A DNA stretch of 8,882 nucleotides from CAYSUS01 sp964434165 (lineage in GTDB: Bacteria; Planctomycetota; Planctomycetia; Pirellulales; Thermoguttaceae): contig CAYSUS010000179.1 of NCBI GenBank assembly GCA_964434165.1, positions 1 through 8,882 of the forward strand, in the 5' to 3' direction. The position numbers and the translations under genes were made by a program. The notes under the pieces were generated by a model. That model was not told the origin of the DNA, did not search any database, and was given only the letters and a program-made list of their open reading frames with translations. Shown here piece after piece: positions 1 to 7,300 of the stretch (position 1 is its first letter; each line of letters opens with the position of its first letter).

Positions 1-1567
1 CGTAGAAGACCATCTGGCCCGTGCCGTCGGGGTTGGCGGTCCACAGGTGGTGGAAGCAGAACTGGCTGCGATCGACGTACTCCCAGCGCATGTAGATCAC
101 GCGCCCGTCGGGCAGGGGCCAGGGCGTGTTGTCGTGCTCGATGTTCGTGGAGAGGGGGCGGAGGTTCTCGCCGTCGCCGTCGCAGCGGTAGAGCACGGCC
201 ACGGGCGTGCGATAGCAGTTGACGAACCGCTTGCAGCGGCTGGAGCAAAACACGATCCCGCCGTCGGGCACGTAGGTCGGCTCGATGTCGTCGAACGGCC
301 CGTGGGTCAGTTGCTCCAGACCGGTGCCGTCGACGTCGATCTCGTAGAGGTGGTAGTACGGCTGGCCGCCCTTGCGGTAGGAGAAGAGGATCTTGCCCCC
401 GTCGTAATGGACCTGGGGATCGCGCACCCCGCCCTGCGGATCGTCCAGCAGCACGGTGACCTTGCCCGACCGGAGGTCGAGCCGGCAGAGGCGGCCGCCG
501 TCGCGGAACAGGGGCGGGATCTGTTCGTCGGGCAAGCCGCGCTGGGGCGGATACTCCGGCGTGGCGGCCGCGTAGTGGCCGAAGTTGGCGTACCAGTGGT
601 CCCAGCCGTTGATCCGCTGGGCGAAGACGATCTCGTCCACGTCGGCCAGCGGCCCCTTGCGCATCTGGGCCAACAGGTCGCCCGGCTGCGGCTTGCCGGT
701 CGGGTCCTTGGGGATCTGCTTGAGGAGGTTCTGCGGCTCGGGCGAGGGCAGCCCGGCGATGAGCACCGGATCGATCACCAGGCCCGTGCCCGGAGCGTCC
801 TGGAAGAAGAGGCCCTCGACCTTGGCCCCTCCCTCGTATCCCAGGGTGGACAGGTCGATGGCCACGGCGAGGACCTTGAAGTCGTGGTTCGACCCGGCCC
901 GGCTCACGCCGCTGGTCTTGAGATCGTCGAGCGATTGCGGGGCCTTTCCGAGGCGCCAGAGGTCGAAGCGGATGGGCAGGGCCCGGGGGTCGTCCACGTC
1001 GAAGTCGAACCGCTCGACGGTCACCGCGCGGAGGCCCGGCCCGTTCTCCAGGGGACCGACGTGAAAGGCGTCGCCGCCGGGCGGGCTGTTCAGCCGGCGG
1101 TGGAACTCGAAGAGGACGACGTCGTCGCCCGGCAGGTTCTCGACCGGCTGGGCGAAGCGCACGGCCAGTCCCGGCGCGGCGTTCGGCCCCGCGAGGACGG
1201 GGCCGGCTTCGAGGGGTTTCTCCTGCCCGCCTGGATTGATCGCCCCCGTGGCCAGGGAGAGGTCGCCGAGCAGGCTCGGCCGGGCTTTCCCCGGGGGCGG
1301 GCCGCTCCCGGCCGGGGTGATCAGCACGCCGGCCTCGCCGGAGCGGAAGTGGACGAGGCGCGCGGGGATGAGCTTCTCGGCGTCGAAGGCTCGGAGCTGG
1401 CCGCCCCGTCGGGCCATGAGGCCGACCAATTGCGTGTCGCCGGTGCCGGCCGGGCGAACGTAGTACGCGGTCACCTCGGCGGAAGCTGTGCCCCCTACGG
1501 CAAGCAGAAGCCATGAGGCGACGATGAAGAGCGTGGACGACCCGGATGTGCTTCGGCAAACCTGCAC
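1..1567 (-). CDS. HzsA-like (hydrazine synthase alpha-like) beta-propeller protein with an extra N-terminal domain, C-terminus beyond the left edge
   Basis: I translated this strand by hand; 522 codons are visible and the gene runs off the edge. The chosen start is GTG at 1567: a GGGAGAAG ribosome site lies just upstream, and a clear signal peptide follows (hydrophobic residues 12-24, likely cut after ASA at 28-30). Residues 31-274 form a domain shared with the neighbouring PEP-CTERM protein (GDLSLATGAINP at 101-112, AVAIDLSTLG at 234-243, EGLFFQ at 251-256, DPVLIAGLP at 266-274). From about residue 310 the HzsA-like/TolB-like propeller begins: DEIVFAQR, HWYANFG at 324-330, YEIDVDGTGLEQLT at 408-421, EPTYVPDGGIVFCSSRC at 429-445, EHDNTPWPLPDGR at 477-489, HHLWTANPDGTG at 506-517. 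Four cysteines (441, 445, 451, 462) sit in one propeller blade. The family's haem-binding C-terminal part would lie outside the window. Family membership is confident from motifs; the reaction is unknown. It starts 51 bases after the SHD1 gene and is probably cotranscribed with it. Confidence 0.85.
   Translation of the reverse strand, partial: MQVCRSTSGSSTLFIVASWLLLAVGGTASAEVTAYYVRPAGTGDTQLVGLMARRGGQLRAFDAEKLIPARLVHFRSGEAGVLITPAGSGPPPGKARPSLLGDLSLATGAINPGGQEKPLEAGPVLAGPNAAPGLAVRFAQPVENLPGDDVVLFEFHRRLNSPPGGDAFHVGPLENGPGLRAVTVERFDFDVDDPRALPIRFDLWRLGKAPQSLDDLKTSGVSRAGSNHDFKVLAVAIDLSTLGYEGGAKVEGLFFQDAPGTGLVIDPVLIAGLPSPEPQNLLKQIPKDPTGKPQPGDLLAQMRKGPLADVDEIVFAQRINGWDHWYANFGHYAAATPEYPPQRGLPDEQIPPLFRDGGRLCRLDLRSGKVTVLLDDPQGGVRDPQVHYDGGKILFSYRKGGQPYYHLYEIDVDGTGLEQLTHGPFDDIEPTYVPDGGIVFCSSRCKRFVNCYRTPVAVLYRCDGDGENLRPLSTNIEHDNTPWPLPDGRVIYMRWEYVDRSQFCFHHLWTANPDGTGQMVFY
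746..1477 (-). repeat. Copy 3 of a shared unnamed domain, in the HzsA-like protein (residues 31-274)
   Basis: This stretch aligns with residues 258-480 of the PEP-CTERM protein. Shared blocks, in order, are: a DLSL-TG-INP motif; VLFEF versus LVFEV; a SL-DL segment leading to AVAIDLS-LG; V(E/D)GLFFQ; and DPVLIAGLP. At DNA level, 26 of 29 bases match between 746-774 here and 2883-2911 in the other gene. The domain is rich in short hydrophobic beta-type stretches and has no cysteine or catalytic signature that I recognise. Confidence 0.75.
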
Positions 1568-1573
1568 GGGATG

Positions 1574-1581
1574 CTTCTCCC
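1574..1581 (-). promoter_or_regulatory. Ribosome binding site that decides the GTG start
   Basis: GGGAGAAG lies 6 bases before GTG at 1567, with its GGAG core 9 bases away. No ATG in this frame gives both a ribosome site and a complete signal peptide, so this site is the main reason for choosing GTG. An out-of-frame ATG at 1514 would give an unrelated Arg-rich product. Confidence 0.6.
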
Positions 1582-1618
1582 GGTAATGGCCCCGTTTGGA
1601 CCTCCCGACCTGCGCAAC

Positions 1619-2569
1619 CTACCGCTCGTACACCGACCGAATCCGCGCGGTCGCTCCCGGCTCGAAACCCGGGTAGCGGGCCATGGCCGTCTCGCGGGCC
1701 TCCTGGCTGTTGCGGCCCGGCACGATGACCACCGTGGGCTGCCCGGCCACGCCCGGGCGCGGCGTCATCATCACGCGCCATCGCGAGACGCCGAACGCCT
1801 GCTCGATCCGCAGCTTGTTGGCCGCCATGTTGAGCATGCGGTCCTTGTCCTCCAGGCGCGCGCGGGCGCGGAGGTAGAGGTCGGCCTGGCGCTGGCGCGC
1901 GAGTTCCTCCGGCGTAACCTTCTTCTCCGCCTGCGCGTCGTGGGCCTGGTCCCAGGCTTCCCAGCCGGGCTTGAGGAAGTCCTGGTGCTCCTTCGAAAAG
2001 AGCGAGAACGGAACGCCCGTCTTCTCGCCGTCGGGCGACTCGACCTCGACGCCGTCCACGTGGTAGGTGCGTTTCTGCCCCGGCTGCCTGGCCAGCCACT
2101 CCTTCAAGGCGCCGGTGTCGTTGATGGACGTGTTCTCGCGGGAGGAGACGAGCTTGGGGATGACGAGCTGCTTGAACGGATCGACCGCGTCGAGGTCCTG
2201 GCCCTGCACCAGGACCTTGTCTCCCTTCAGTGCCAGCTCCAGGTCGCCGCTGTGGAAGCCGGTCACGTTGCCCTGGACCTTCGTGCCGTCGTGGAGCTGC
2301 CAGCTCGGCGCGGGCGGCTTCGCGCCGCCCTTGCCGCGCTCGACCTTCCACCGCTCGATGAAGGCCTGGGCGTCCTTGGTGAGCCGCTCGATGGGCATGC
2401 TCACCAGTTCGCCCTCGCGCGTCTTGAGGACGGCCGTCTCGTCGTCGGCCTCGACCAGGTCGGCCTCCAGGTTCTGGCCGGTCTTGGCGTCGGTCCAGAA
2501 GCGGAGCGGCGACGGCTTGGCGATTTGAAACCCAACCAACACGACCATGGTACAGGCAAGGTGCCCCAT
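1619..2569 (-). CDS. SHD1-domain protein, planctomycete type, probably exported
   Basis: The product has 316 residues. ATG at 2569 is preceded by ACGGAG with its GGAG core 8 bases away; a second ATG at residue 8 is possible but has no ribosome site. The N-terminus is short and hydrophobic (residues 4-17), which suggests a small signal peptide. Residues 22-74 are an SLA1 homology domain 1 (LRFWTDAKTG, then ADLVEADDETAVLKT, ending PIERLTKDAQAFIERW). Planctomycetes carry many SHD1 proteins whose ligand is mostly unknown. Residues 90-140 (LHDGTKVQGNVTGF onwards) and 167-209 (VEVESPDGEKTGVPFSLFSKEHQDFL) look like further, degraded beta-barrel repeats of the same kind. Residues 220-260 are charged and probably helical. 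The end carries a conserved-looking module, PTVVIVPGRNSQEAR then RYPGFEPG. It may be an adaptor or matrix-binding protein for the envelope proteins encoded beside it; that role is inferred only from context. Confidence 0.85.
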   Translation of the reverse strand: MGHLACTMVVLVGFQIAKPSPLRFWTDAKTGQNLEADLVEADDETAVLKTREGELVSMPIERLTKDAQAFIERWKVERGKGGAKPPAPSWQLHDGTKVQGNVTGFHSGDLELALKGDKVLVQGQDLDAVDPFKQLVIPKLVSSRENTSINDTGALKEWLARQPGQKRTYHVDGVEVESPDGEKTGVPFSLFSKEHQDFLKPGWEAWDQAHDAQAEKKVTPEELARQRQADLYLRARARLEDKDRMLNMAANKLRIEQAFGVSRWRVMMTPRPGVAGQPTVVIVPGRNSQEARETAMARYPGFEPGATARIRSVYER

Positions 2570-2792
2570 AGCGACAGCTCCGTCAGGTGGCCCTGAGAGT
2601 GCGTGGAAGTGCGATCTCCGGCTTCCAGTCTGTCACCCTCGTGCCAGCCGGTCAACCGCGGCCAATCTGCCACGGCGCGGCGTGCCCGCTCGCGCCACGC
2701 GATCGCCGCAAGCGGTCGGGAGGCTTCTCTCGCAGGGGCTCTCCCGTGCCGCCCTCGCACCGGCCGAGAAAAGACTTCCGGCCCCGCGGCCC
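2570..2792 (-). other. Non-coding gap between the PEP-CTERM and SHD1 genes
   Basis: These 223 bases hold no convincing coding frame on either strand; the open frames crossing them are shadows of the flanking genes. The ribosome site of the SHD1 gene is at 2578-2581. Just after the upstream stop codon there is an imperfect hairpin (GGCCG/CGGCC at 2762-2783, loop about 12 bases) with no following T-run. A weak promoter candidate lies at 2627-2655. The gap is longer than the other spacings in this gene set, which leaves room for an internal start. Confidence 0.5.
2627..2655 (-). promoter_or_regulatory. Weak sigma70-like promoter candidate for the SHD1 and HzsA-like genes
   Basis: TTGACC (2650-2655) is a good -35 box and is followed after 17 bases by CAGACT (2627-2632), which matches only three of six -10 positions. 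The spacing is ideal but the -10 is poor, and in GC-rich DNA a chance match is quite possible. If real, transcription would start about 50 bases before the SHD1 start codon. Confidence 0.25.
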
Positions 2793-4325
2793 CTACCGGG
2801 CCCGCAGGCGCCTTCGAGCGACCGCCAACAGCCCCAGACCGCCCAGGGCGAGAAGCACCACGCTCGACGGCTCGGGGATGTTGGGCAGCCCGGCGATCAG
2901 CACGGGGTCGAAGTTGCCGGGCGAGCCCTCCAGCGACTGGAAGAACAGCCCGTCCACGTAGTCCCACTCCGGGATGCCCAGGTCGCTCAGGTCGATCGCC
3001 ACGGCGAACAGCTCGAAGGCATCCGGACTGCCCGAGTGGTTCCGGTAGAAGGAAAGCGCTCCCTGCTCCAAGTCCGAGAGACTCCCGGCCGGCGAAGACG
3101 TCTCGTAGAGCGTCATCGCGATGGCGTCGTCGTCCAACAGCCGCGAGTAGTCGTCCGTATAAACGTAGCGGTACTGCCGGCCGGGCTGGCCCGCGTCCAG
3201 GGGGCTGACGATGAAATCGTCCGGCTCGTCGTAAGGATTCTGCTGGACCTCGAAGACCAGGAAGTCGGGCCCCGGGCCGTTGCGGAGCGGGTGGTTGAAC
3301 ATGACCTCCATGCCGGGCGTCGAGTCGTCCGGCGGCCCGGTCAGGCCCAGGCCGGTCGCCGGGTTGATGATACCCGTGTCGAGGCTCAAGTCCTCGATCA
3401 GGGCCGACCGGCTCTGCACACTCGGCGCCGGCCCGCCCAGCGCCTGGAGCACCGTGACGCTCGCCGTGGCGTTGAATCGCGTGAGGGTGACGAGGTTCAG
3501 GTCGGCCGCGTCGATCGTCGCCGCGCCGAGATGCCCGCGACGGACCGTGACCGTGCTCAGGTCCAGCGTGCTGTAGCCGCCGTGATCGACCGACTCGGTG
3601 GTGATGCCCTGGACGGCCGTGTGGCCGGGCATGCCGACGGCTGCGGAGGGATCGCCGTCGGGGGTGGAGATCTTCAGCCCGATCAGGTTGTGCACGCCAA
3701 GCTCGGCCAGGTCGAAACCGATGCCCCAGTTGCCCTGGGTTACGTCGTTGTGACCGCTGTTGGAGTTGAACGTCACGCTCACGCCCGTGTCGCCCATGTC
3801 GGTGCCGACGAAGCTCACGGGCGTGCCGCCCTCGATCCGCCCTCCGGGGATCCCGCCGATGTACGGGGTGACGGTCCAGCTCTCCGTGCTGCCGGGGTTG
3901 TCGATGTTGAAGAGGAACACGTCGGGCTGGTCCGGCCCGTTGGCGTCGGTCACGGCGCGGGGGAAGAGCACGAGCAGGTCGCCGCTGCCGTTGCTGCCGG
4001 GATTGAGAACGCCGCTGGTGATGTCGGCCCCGTCGAGGACGTTTCGCGTGCTCCCGTGGCCCGGATTGGAGTCGCCGGCGCCCCAGTAGATCTTGTGCCG
4101 TCCGTCGGAAGGCGTCTGCGACGAGCCCGACGGCGAGACGCCGACGAATTCGCTGTACACGATCCCGCCGGCCGTGATCGTGTGAAGCGTGGCCGACCGG
4201 CTGTAGGGCGAGTCGGCGTCGGCGCTGGTGACCGTCACGCCGTCCACCGGAATGCCCACGCCCGCGGCCGAAGCGCCGAGGGCCGCCACAAGAACCGCTG
4301 CCAGGCCGAACGTGCATCCGCGCAT
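2793..4325 (-). CDS. PEP-CTERM surface protein with a duplicated unnamed domain
   Basis: The product has 510 residues. ATG at 4325 is preceded by AAGGGGGA 6 bases away and followed by a clean signal peptide (hydrophobic residues 6-17, likely cut after ASA at 18-20). The C-terminus is a textbook PEP-CTERM sorting tail: IPEPSS at 483-488, a hydrophobic span at 489-503 and a basic end RRRLRAR. Exosortase systems are known to recognise this tail and sort the protein to the envelope. Residues 95-225 and 258-480 are two divergent copies of one domain: LDGADITSGVLNP versus IEDLSLDTGIINP, WGIGFDLAELG versus FAVAIDLSDLG. The second copy is clearly homologous to the N-terminus of the HzsA-like protein at 1-1567. 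The body is low in cysteine and rich in Gly, Asp, Ser and Thr, typical of secreted planctomycete proteins. No enzymatic motif is visible. It starts only 28 bases after the PATR protein ends, so the two are almost certainly cotranscribed. Confidence 0.9.
   Translation of the reverse strand: MRGCTFGLAAVLVAALGASAAGVGIPVDGVTVTSADADSPYSRSATLHTITAGGIVYSEFVGVSPSGSSQTPSDGRHKIYWGAGDSNPGHGSTRNVLDGADITSGVLNPGSNGSGDLLVLFPRAVTDANGPDQPDVFLFNIDNPGSTESWTVTPYIGGIPGGRIEGGTPVSFVGTDMGDTGVSVTFNSNSGHNDVTQGNWGIGFDLAELGVHNLIGLKISTPDGDPSAAVGMPGHTAVQGITTESVDHGGYSTLDLSTVTVRRGHLGAATIDAADLNLVTLTRFNATASVTVLQALGGPAPSVQSRSALIEDLSLDTGIINPATGLGLTGPPDDSTPGMEVMFNHPLRNGPGPDFLVFEVQQNPYDEPDDFIVSPLDAGQPGRQYRYVYTDDYSRLLDDDAIAMTLYETSSPAGSLSDLEQGALSFYRNHSGSPDAFELFAVAIDLSDLGIPEWDYVDGLFFQSLEGSPGNFDPVLIAGLPNIPEPSSVVLLALGGLGLLAVARRRLRAR
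2886..3554 (-). repeat. Copy 2 of the shared domain, in the PEP-CTERM protein (residues 258-480)
   Basis: This copy covers TVTVRRGHLGAATIDAADL through DPVLIAGLP, ending three residues before the PEP motif. It is closest to the N-terminal domain of the HzsA-like protein, sharing AVAIDLS-LG, GLFFQ and an identical DPVLIAGLP. The DNA for the last block is also nearly the same in both genes. Confidence 0.75.
3651..4043 (-). repeat. Copy 1, divergent, of the shared domain in the PEP-CTERM protein (residues 95-225)
   Basis: Residues 97-110 (LDGADITSGVLNPG), 117-141 (LLVLFPRAV through VFLFNI) and 181-220 (a VTF-N-NSGHND segment leading to WGIGFDLAELG and LIGLKIS) line up in order with the second copy. 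The match is weaker than between copies 2 and 3, and the DPVLIAGLP end block is missing. The duplication is inferred from ordered short motifs, not from a computed alignment. Confidence 0.5.
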
Positions 4326-4331
4326 GATCGT

Positions 4332-4339
4332 TCCCCCTT
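4332..4339 (-). promoter_or_regulatory. Ribosome binding site of the 510-residue PEP-CTERM gene
   Basis: AAGGGGGA lies 6 bases before ATG at 4325, inside the 28-base spacer that follows the PATR gene's stop codon. It fixes the start and leaves no room for a separate promoter in the spacer. Confidence 0.65.
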
Positions 4340-4353
4340 GCGCGAGTGAACTG

Positions 4354-7300
4354 CTATCTGCCCAAACGCCTCCATCGCCTCCACAGTCCCAGTCCGGCCA
4401 GCCCCAGGGCCAGAAGCACCCAGGTCGCCGGCTCGGGCACGTTCTGGCCGACCAGGGCGATCTGGTTGCCGCCGAACGCGTAGTCCACGTAGTACCACGG
4501 CGGCAGGGCCGAGAGATCGACCTCGTCGAACTCGCCCGACAGACTGCCGTACGTCGCGATCACGTAATTGTGCGCAAGCGAGGCCGGGCTGCCCGACAGC
4601 AGATCGACCAGCAGCGCGTCGTCCGGACCGGAGAGGTCCAACAGGCCGGCCACGTTGACCAGGTCCGTGGCCCCGGTCCCGTCCACTTCAATCTGCCACG
4701 CCCCGGCCTCCAGAATGTAATCGCCCGCCAGGTCCGAGGTGCCGATCGACGCCCCCGGGCTGAAGTGGCTCGGCCCGTCCGTGTTCTGCTGGCGGAGCTC
4801 GGCCAGGCCGTATTGATCGACCGCGAGCGTGCCGCCGGTCCAGTTGAGCGTGGCGGTGCTGGTGCCGTTGCTGGGTCCGGGGGCGATCGTCCGGGCGCGC
4901 AGCGTGCCGCCCATCAGGTTGATGATGCCGGTCGCGGTGGCGGCGCTCGTGTCGGTGTCGCCGAGGATCATCTCGTTGGCGTCGAACGTGCCGTCGGCCA
5001 GGCTGAGGATGCCGATCCCGTATCCATTGCCCTTGTTGTGGCGGCCCAGCCGGACCTGGTCCACGTAGGCGGTCACCGTGCCGCCGGAGAGGTCGAGATG
5101 GGCGTCCACCTGGGTCCCCGTGTCGGTGTCGTTGAAGCCCACGCGGAGCGTGTCGATCCGGTTGGCCTCGGTCCCCAACAGGAGCGTGCCGCCCGACGTG
5201 CCGAATTCCATCACCGCGTCGGTCTTGCGGCGGCCGACGTCGATCAGCGTGGCCTGGATGTCGGTGGTGCCGTTGAGCTCCACGCGGCAGGTGTCGCCGG
5301 CGCCGGACTGGCCCGCCGCGGGCGAGTCGCCGATGGTGATCTCGTCGGCGCGGATCGTGTTGTCGGCGCCCAGGATCAAGGTGCCGCGTCCCTTGCTGCT
5401 GCTGCCTGTCATGCCCATGCGGAGGTCGTCGATCGCCAGATCGACCAGCGTAGTGGCGCTCAAGTCGAGCACGCCGACGCTCTCGCCGCCTGAATTCTCG
5501 CGCCGCCCGATGACCAGGTCGCGACTGGTGTCGGACATGCGGAAGGTGCCTTCGACAGTGAGCGAGCCGGTGCCGCCGTCGTAGCCGACGTTGACGCGGT
5601 CGGCGTGGACGTCGCCCGTGACGGTCATGTCGCCGCCGTTGACGAACAGCTCCGCGCCGGCCCCGCCCCGGGCGACGTTGCCGTGGATGGTCACGGTGCC
5701 GCCCTCCTGCAGGAGCTGCCCGGCGGCCGTGGCCGTGCCCAGGGTGACCGTCTTGGGATCGCCCGCCGAGCCGACCGTGAGGCTGCCGTCGCTGACCTGC
5801 ACCAGGGCGGCGTCGCTGCCCGCCTCGTTGGCCACGAGCAGATCGTCGGACCGGGCGACGTCCGACGCGCTTGAGTCGATCACCGCGCGGACCGGGCCGG
5901 AGGTGAGATCGGCACCGGTGCGCGCGAGGGTGACCGTGCCCGCTACGGGATCGACGCTCAGGCTCCAGTCCGTATTGGCCGGGTCGAGCACCGCGCCGGC
6001 GTCGGTGAGCGTGCCGGAGGCGGTCAGGTAGGTCAGCGTGTCGTTGGTCTGGATCGTGTAGCCGGCGGGCAGGCCCTTGTTCCAGTTCGCGTGCGAAGTG
6101 TCCCAGGTGCCCGTGCCGGCGATCCAGGTGGTCTGGTCCGCCGCGGCGGTCGAGCTGCCCGCGACCACGCCGCTTTCGTCCAGGCTCACGGTGGCGCCCG
6201 CGGCCAGGTCGGTCGTCTCCGTCTCGATCGGTCCGCTCACGGCCGCGGAGAGTCCGCGGCGGATCGTGCCGGCCGCGCCCACGTTCAGCGCCGTCACGTC
6301 CATCGCGTCGTAGGAGGAGAAGGTGCCGCCGAGGACGTCGATCGTGCCGGTGCCGCTGCGAGTATCCACCGCGCCGTTGACGGTCAGCGTGCCGCCGGTC
6401 ATGGTGACGGTGCCCGACGCCGAGCTGGAGCCCACCGCATCGCCCAGGATCAGCCTCCCCGCGATCACGTCGCCCCCTTGGAGGTCGAACAGGCCGTCGG
6501 CCCTTTCGTTGGCCCCCGCACTGCCGGTCGTGCGGCCGAGGATGATCGTGCTGGCGTCCACCGTGCCGGCCGCCATGCGGAACGTGCCGGTGCCCGCGCC
6601 CTTTCCGTCGTCCTTCTTGTGGCCGACGAGCATGGTTCCGATGCGGGCGTCCACGGTGCCCGCCGTGAGGTCCACCTCGGACGCCGGCTTGCCGGAGGTC
6701 CACGAGTCGTTGAAGCCGACGCGGAAGTTGCCCACGCGCGAGGAGCCGCCGTCGCGGCCGCGGAGGGTGAGGCTCGGGTCGGCCAATCCCGCGTCGAACT
6801 CCATGCTGGCATTCGCCTTGCGCCCGCCGATGGTGATGTTGTTGAATCGGAAGCTGTTGTCCTCCCCAAGCAGCAGCGTGGACGTGCCGACCGTGTTGCC
6901 GGTCGCGTCGGCGACGATCAGGGTGTTGCCGCGGAGGTCGTTGTTTTCGGCGAGGGTGATCGTGCCGTTGGCCTGGCGGTGGCCGTCGGCGAGCTCGAAC
7001 TCGTTGACGCTGGCGACGAACGTCTCCAGGCCCGAGAGGTCGAGGTTGCCGGTGAGGGTCCTGCCCGACAGGTCGTCCGGATTGTGGGCCACCCGGACCA
7101 GCGAGGAGTACTGGCCGAGCTCGCCCACCTGGAGCACGGAGCCGGGACCGCCGGTGATCGTCACGTCCACGGTGCGATCGCCAGGCATGTCGAAATCGTT
7201 GGGGGCCACGAGCAGGTCGCCGGTGAGCATCAGCTTCTTGCCGTCGGCGATCTGCGTGGTGTGGAAGAAGCTGGCCTCCGCCCCGCTCTGCATCGTGTAG

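Noticed and set aside
47..1516. Long plus-strand open frame of 489 codons
   Set aside because: It is antisense to the HzsA-like gene, whose translation shows a signal peptide and family motifs. The plus-strand product is a Val/Ala/Arg/Glu-rich sequence with no recognisable domain, as expected opposite GC-rich genes.
2552..2569. Lipoprotein signal at Cys6 of the SHD1 protein (HLAC)
   Set aside because: It lacks a Leu at the -3 position and a basic n-region and hydrophobic stretch before the cysteine.
2762..2783. Rho-independent terminator after the PEP-CTERM gene
   Set aside because: The stem has five pairs followed by a mismatch, a large loop and no T-run on the transcribed strand side.
2401..4317. 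Minus-strand frame of 638 codons across the PEP-CTERM gene, the gap and the SHD1 start
   Set aside because: It is Arg-rich shadow sequence that would overlap two well supported genes.
2547..4349. Plus-strand open frame of 600 codons
   Set aside because: It lies antisense to the PEP-CTERM gene, has an Arg/Val/His-rich composition and no domain, and ignores the gene boundaries on the other strand.
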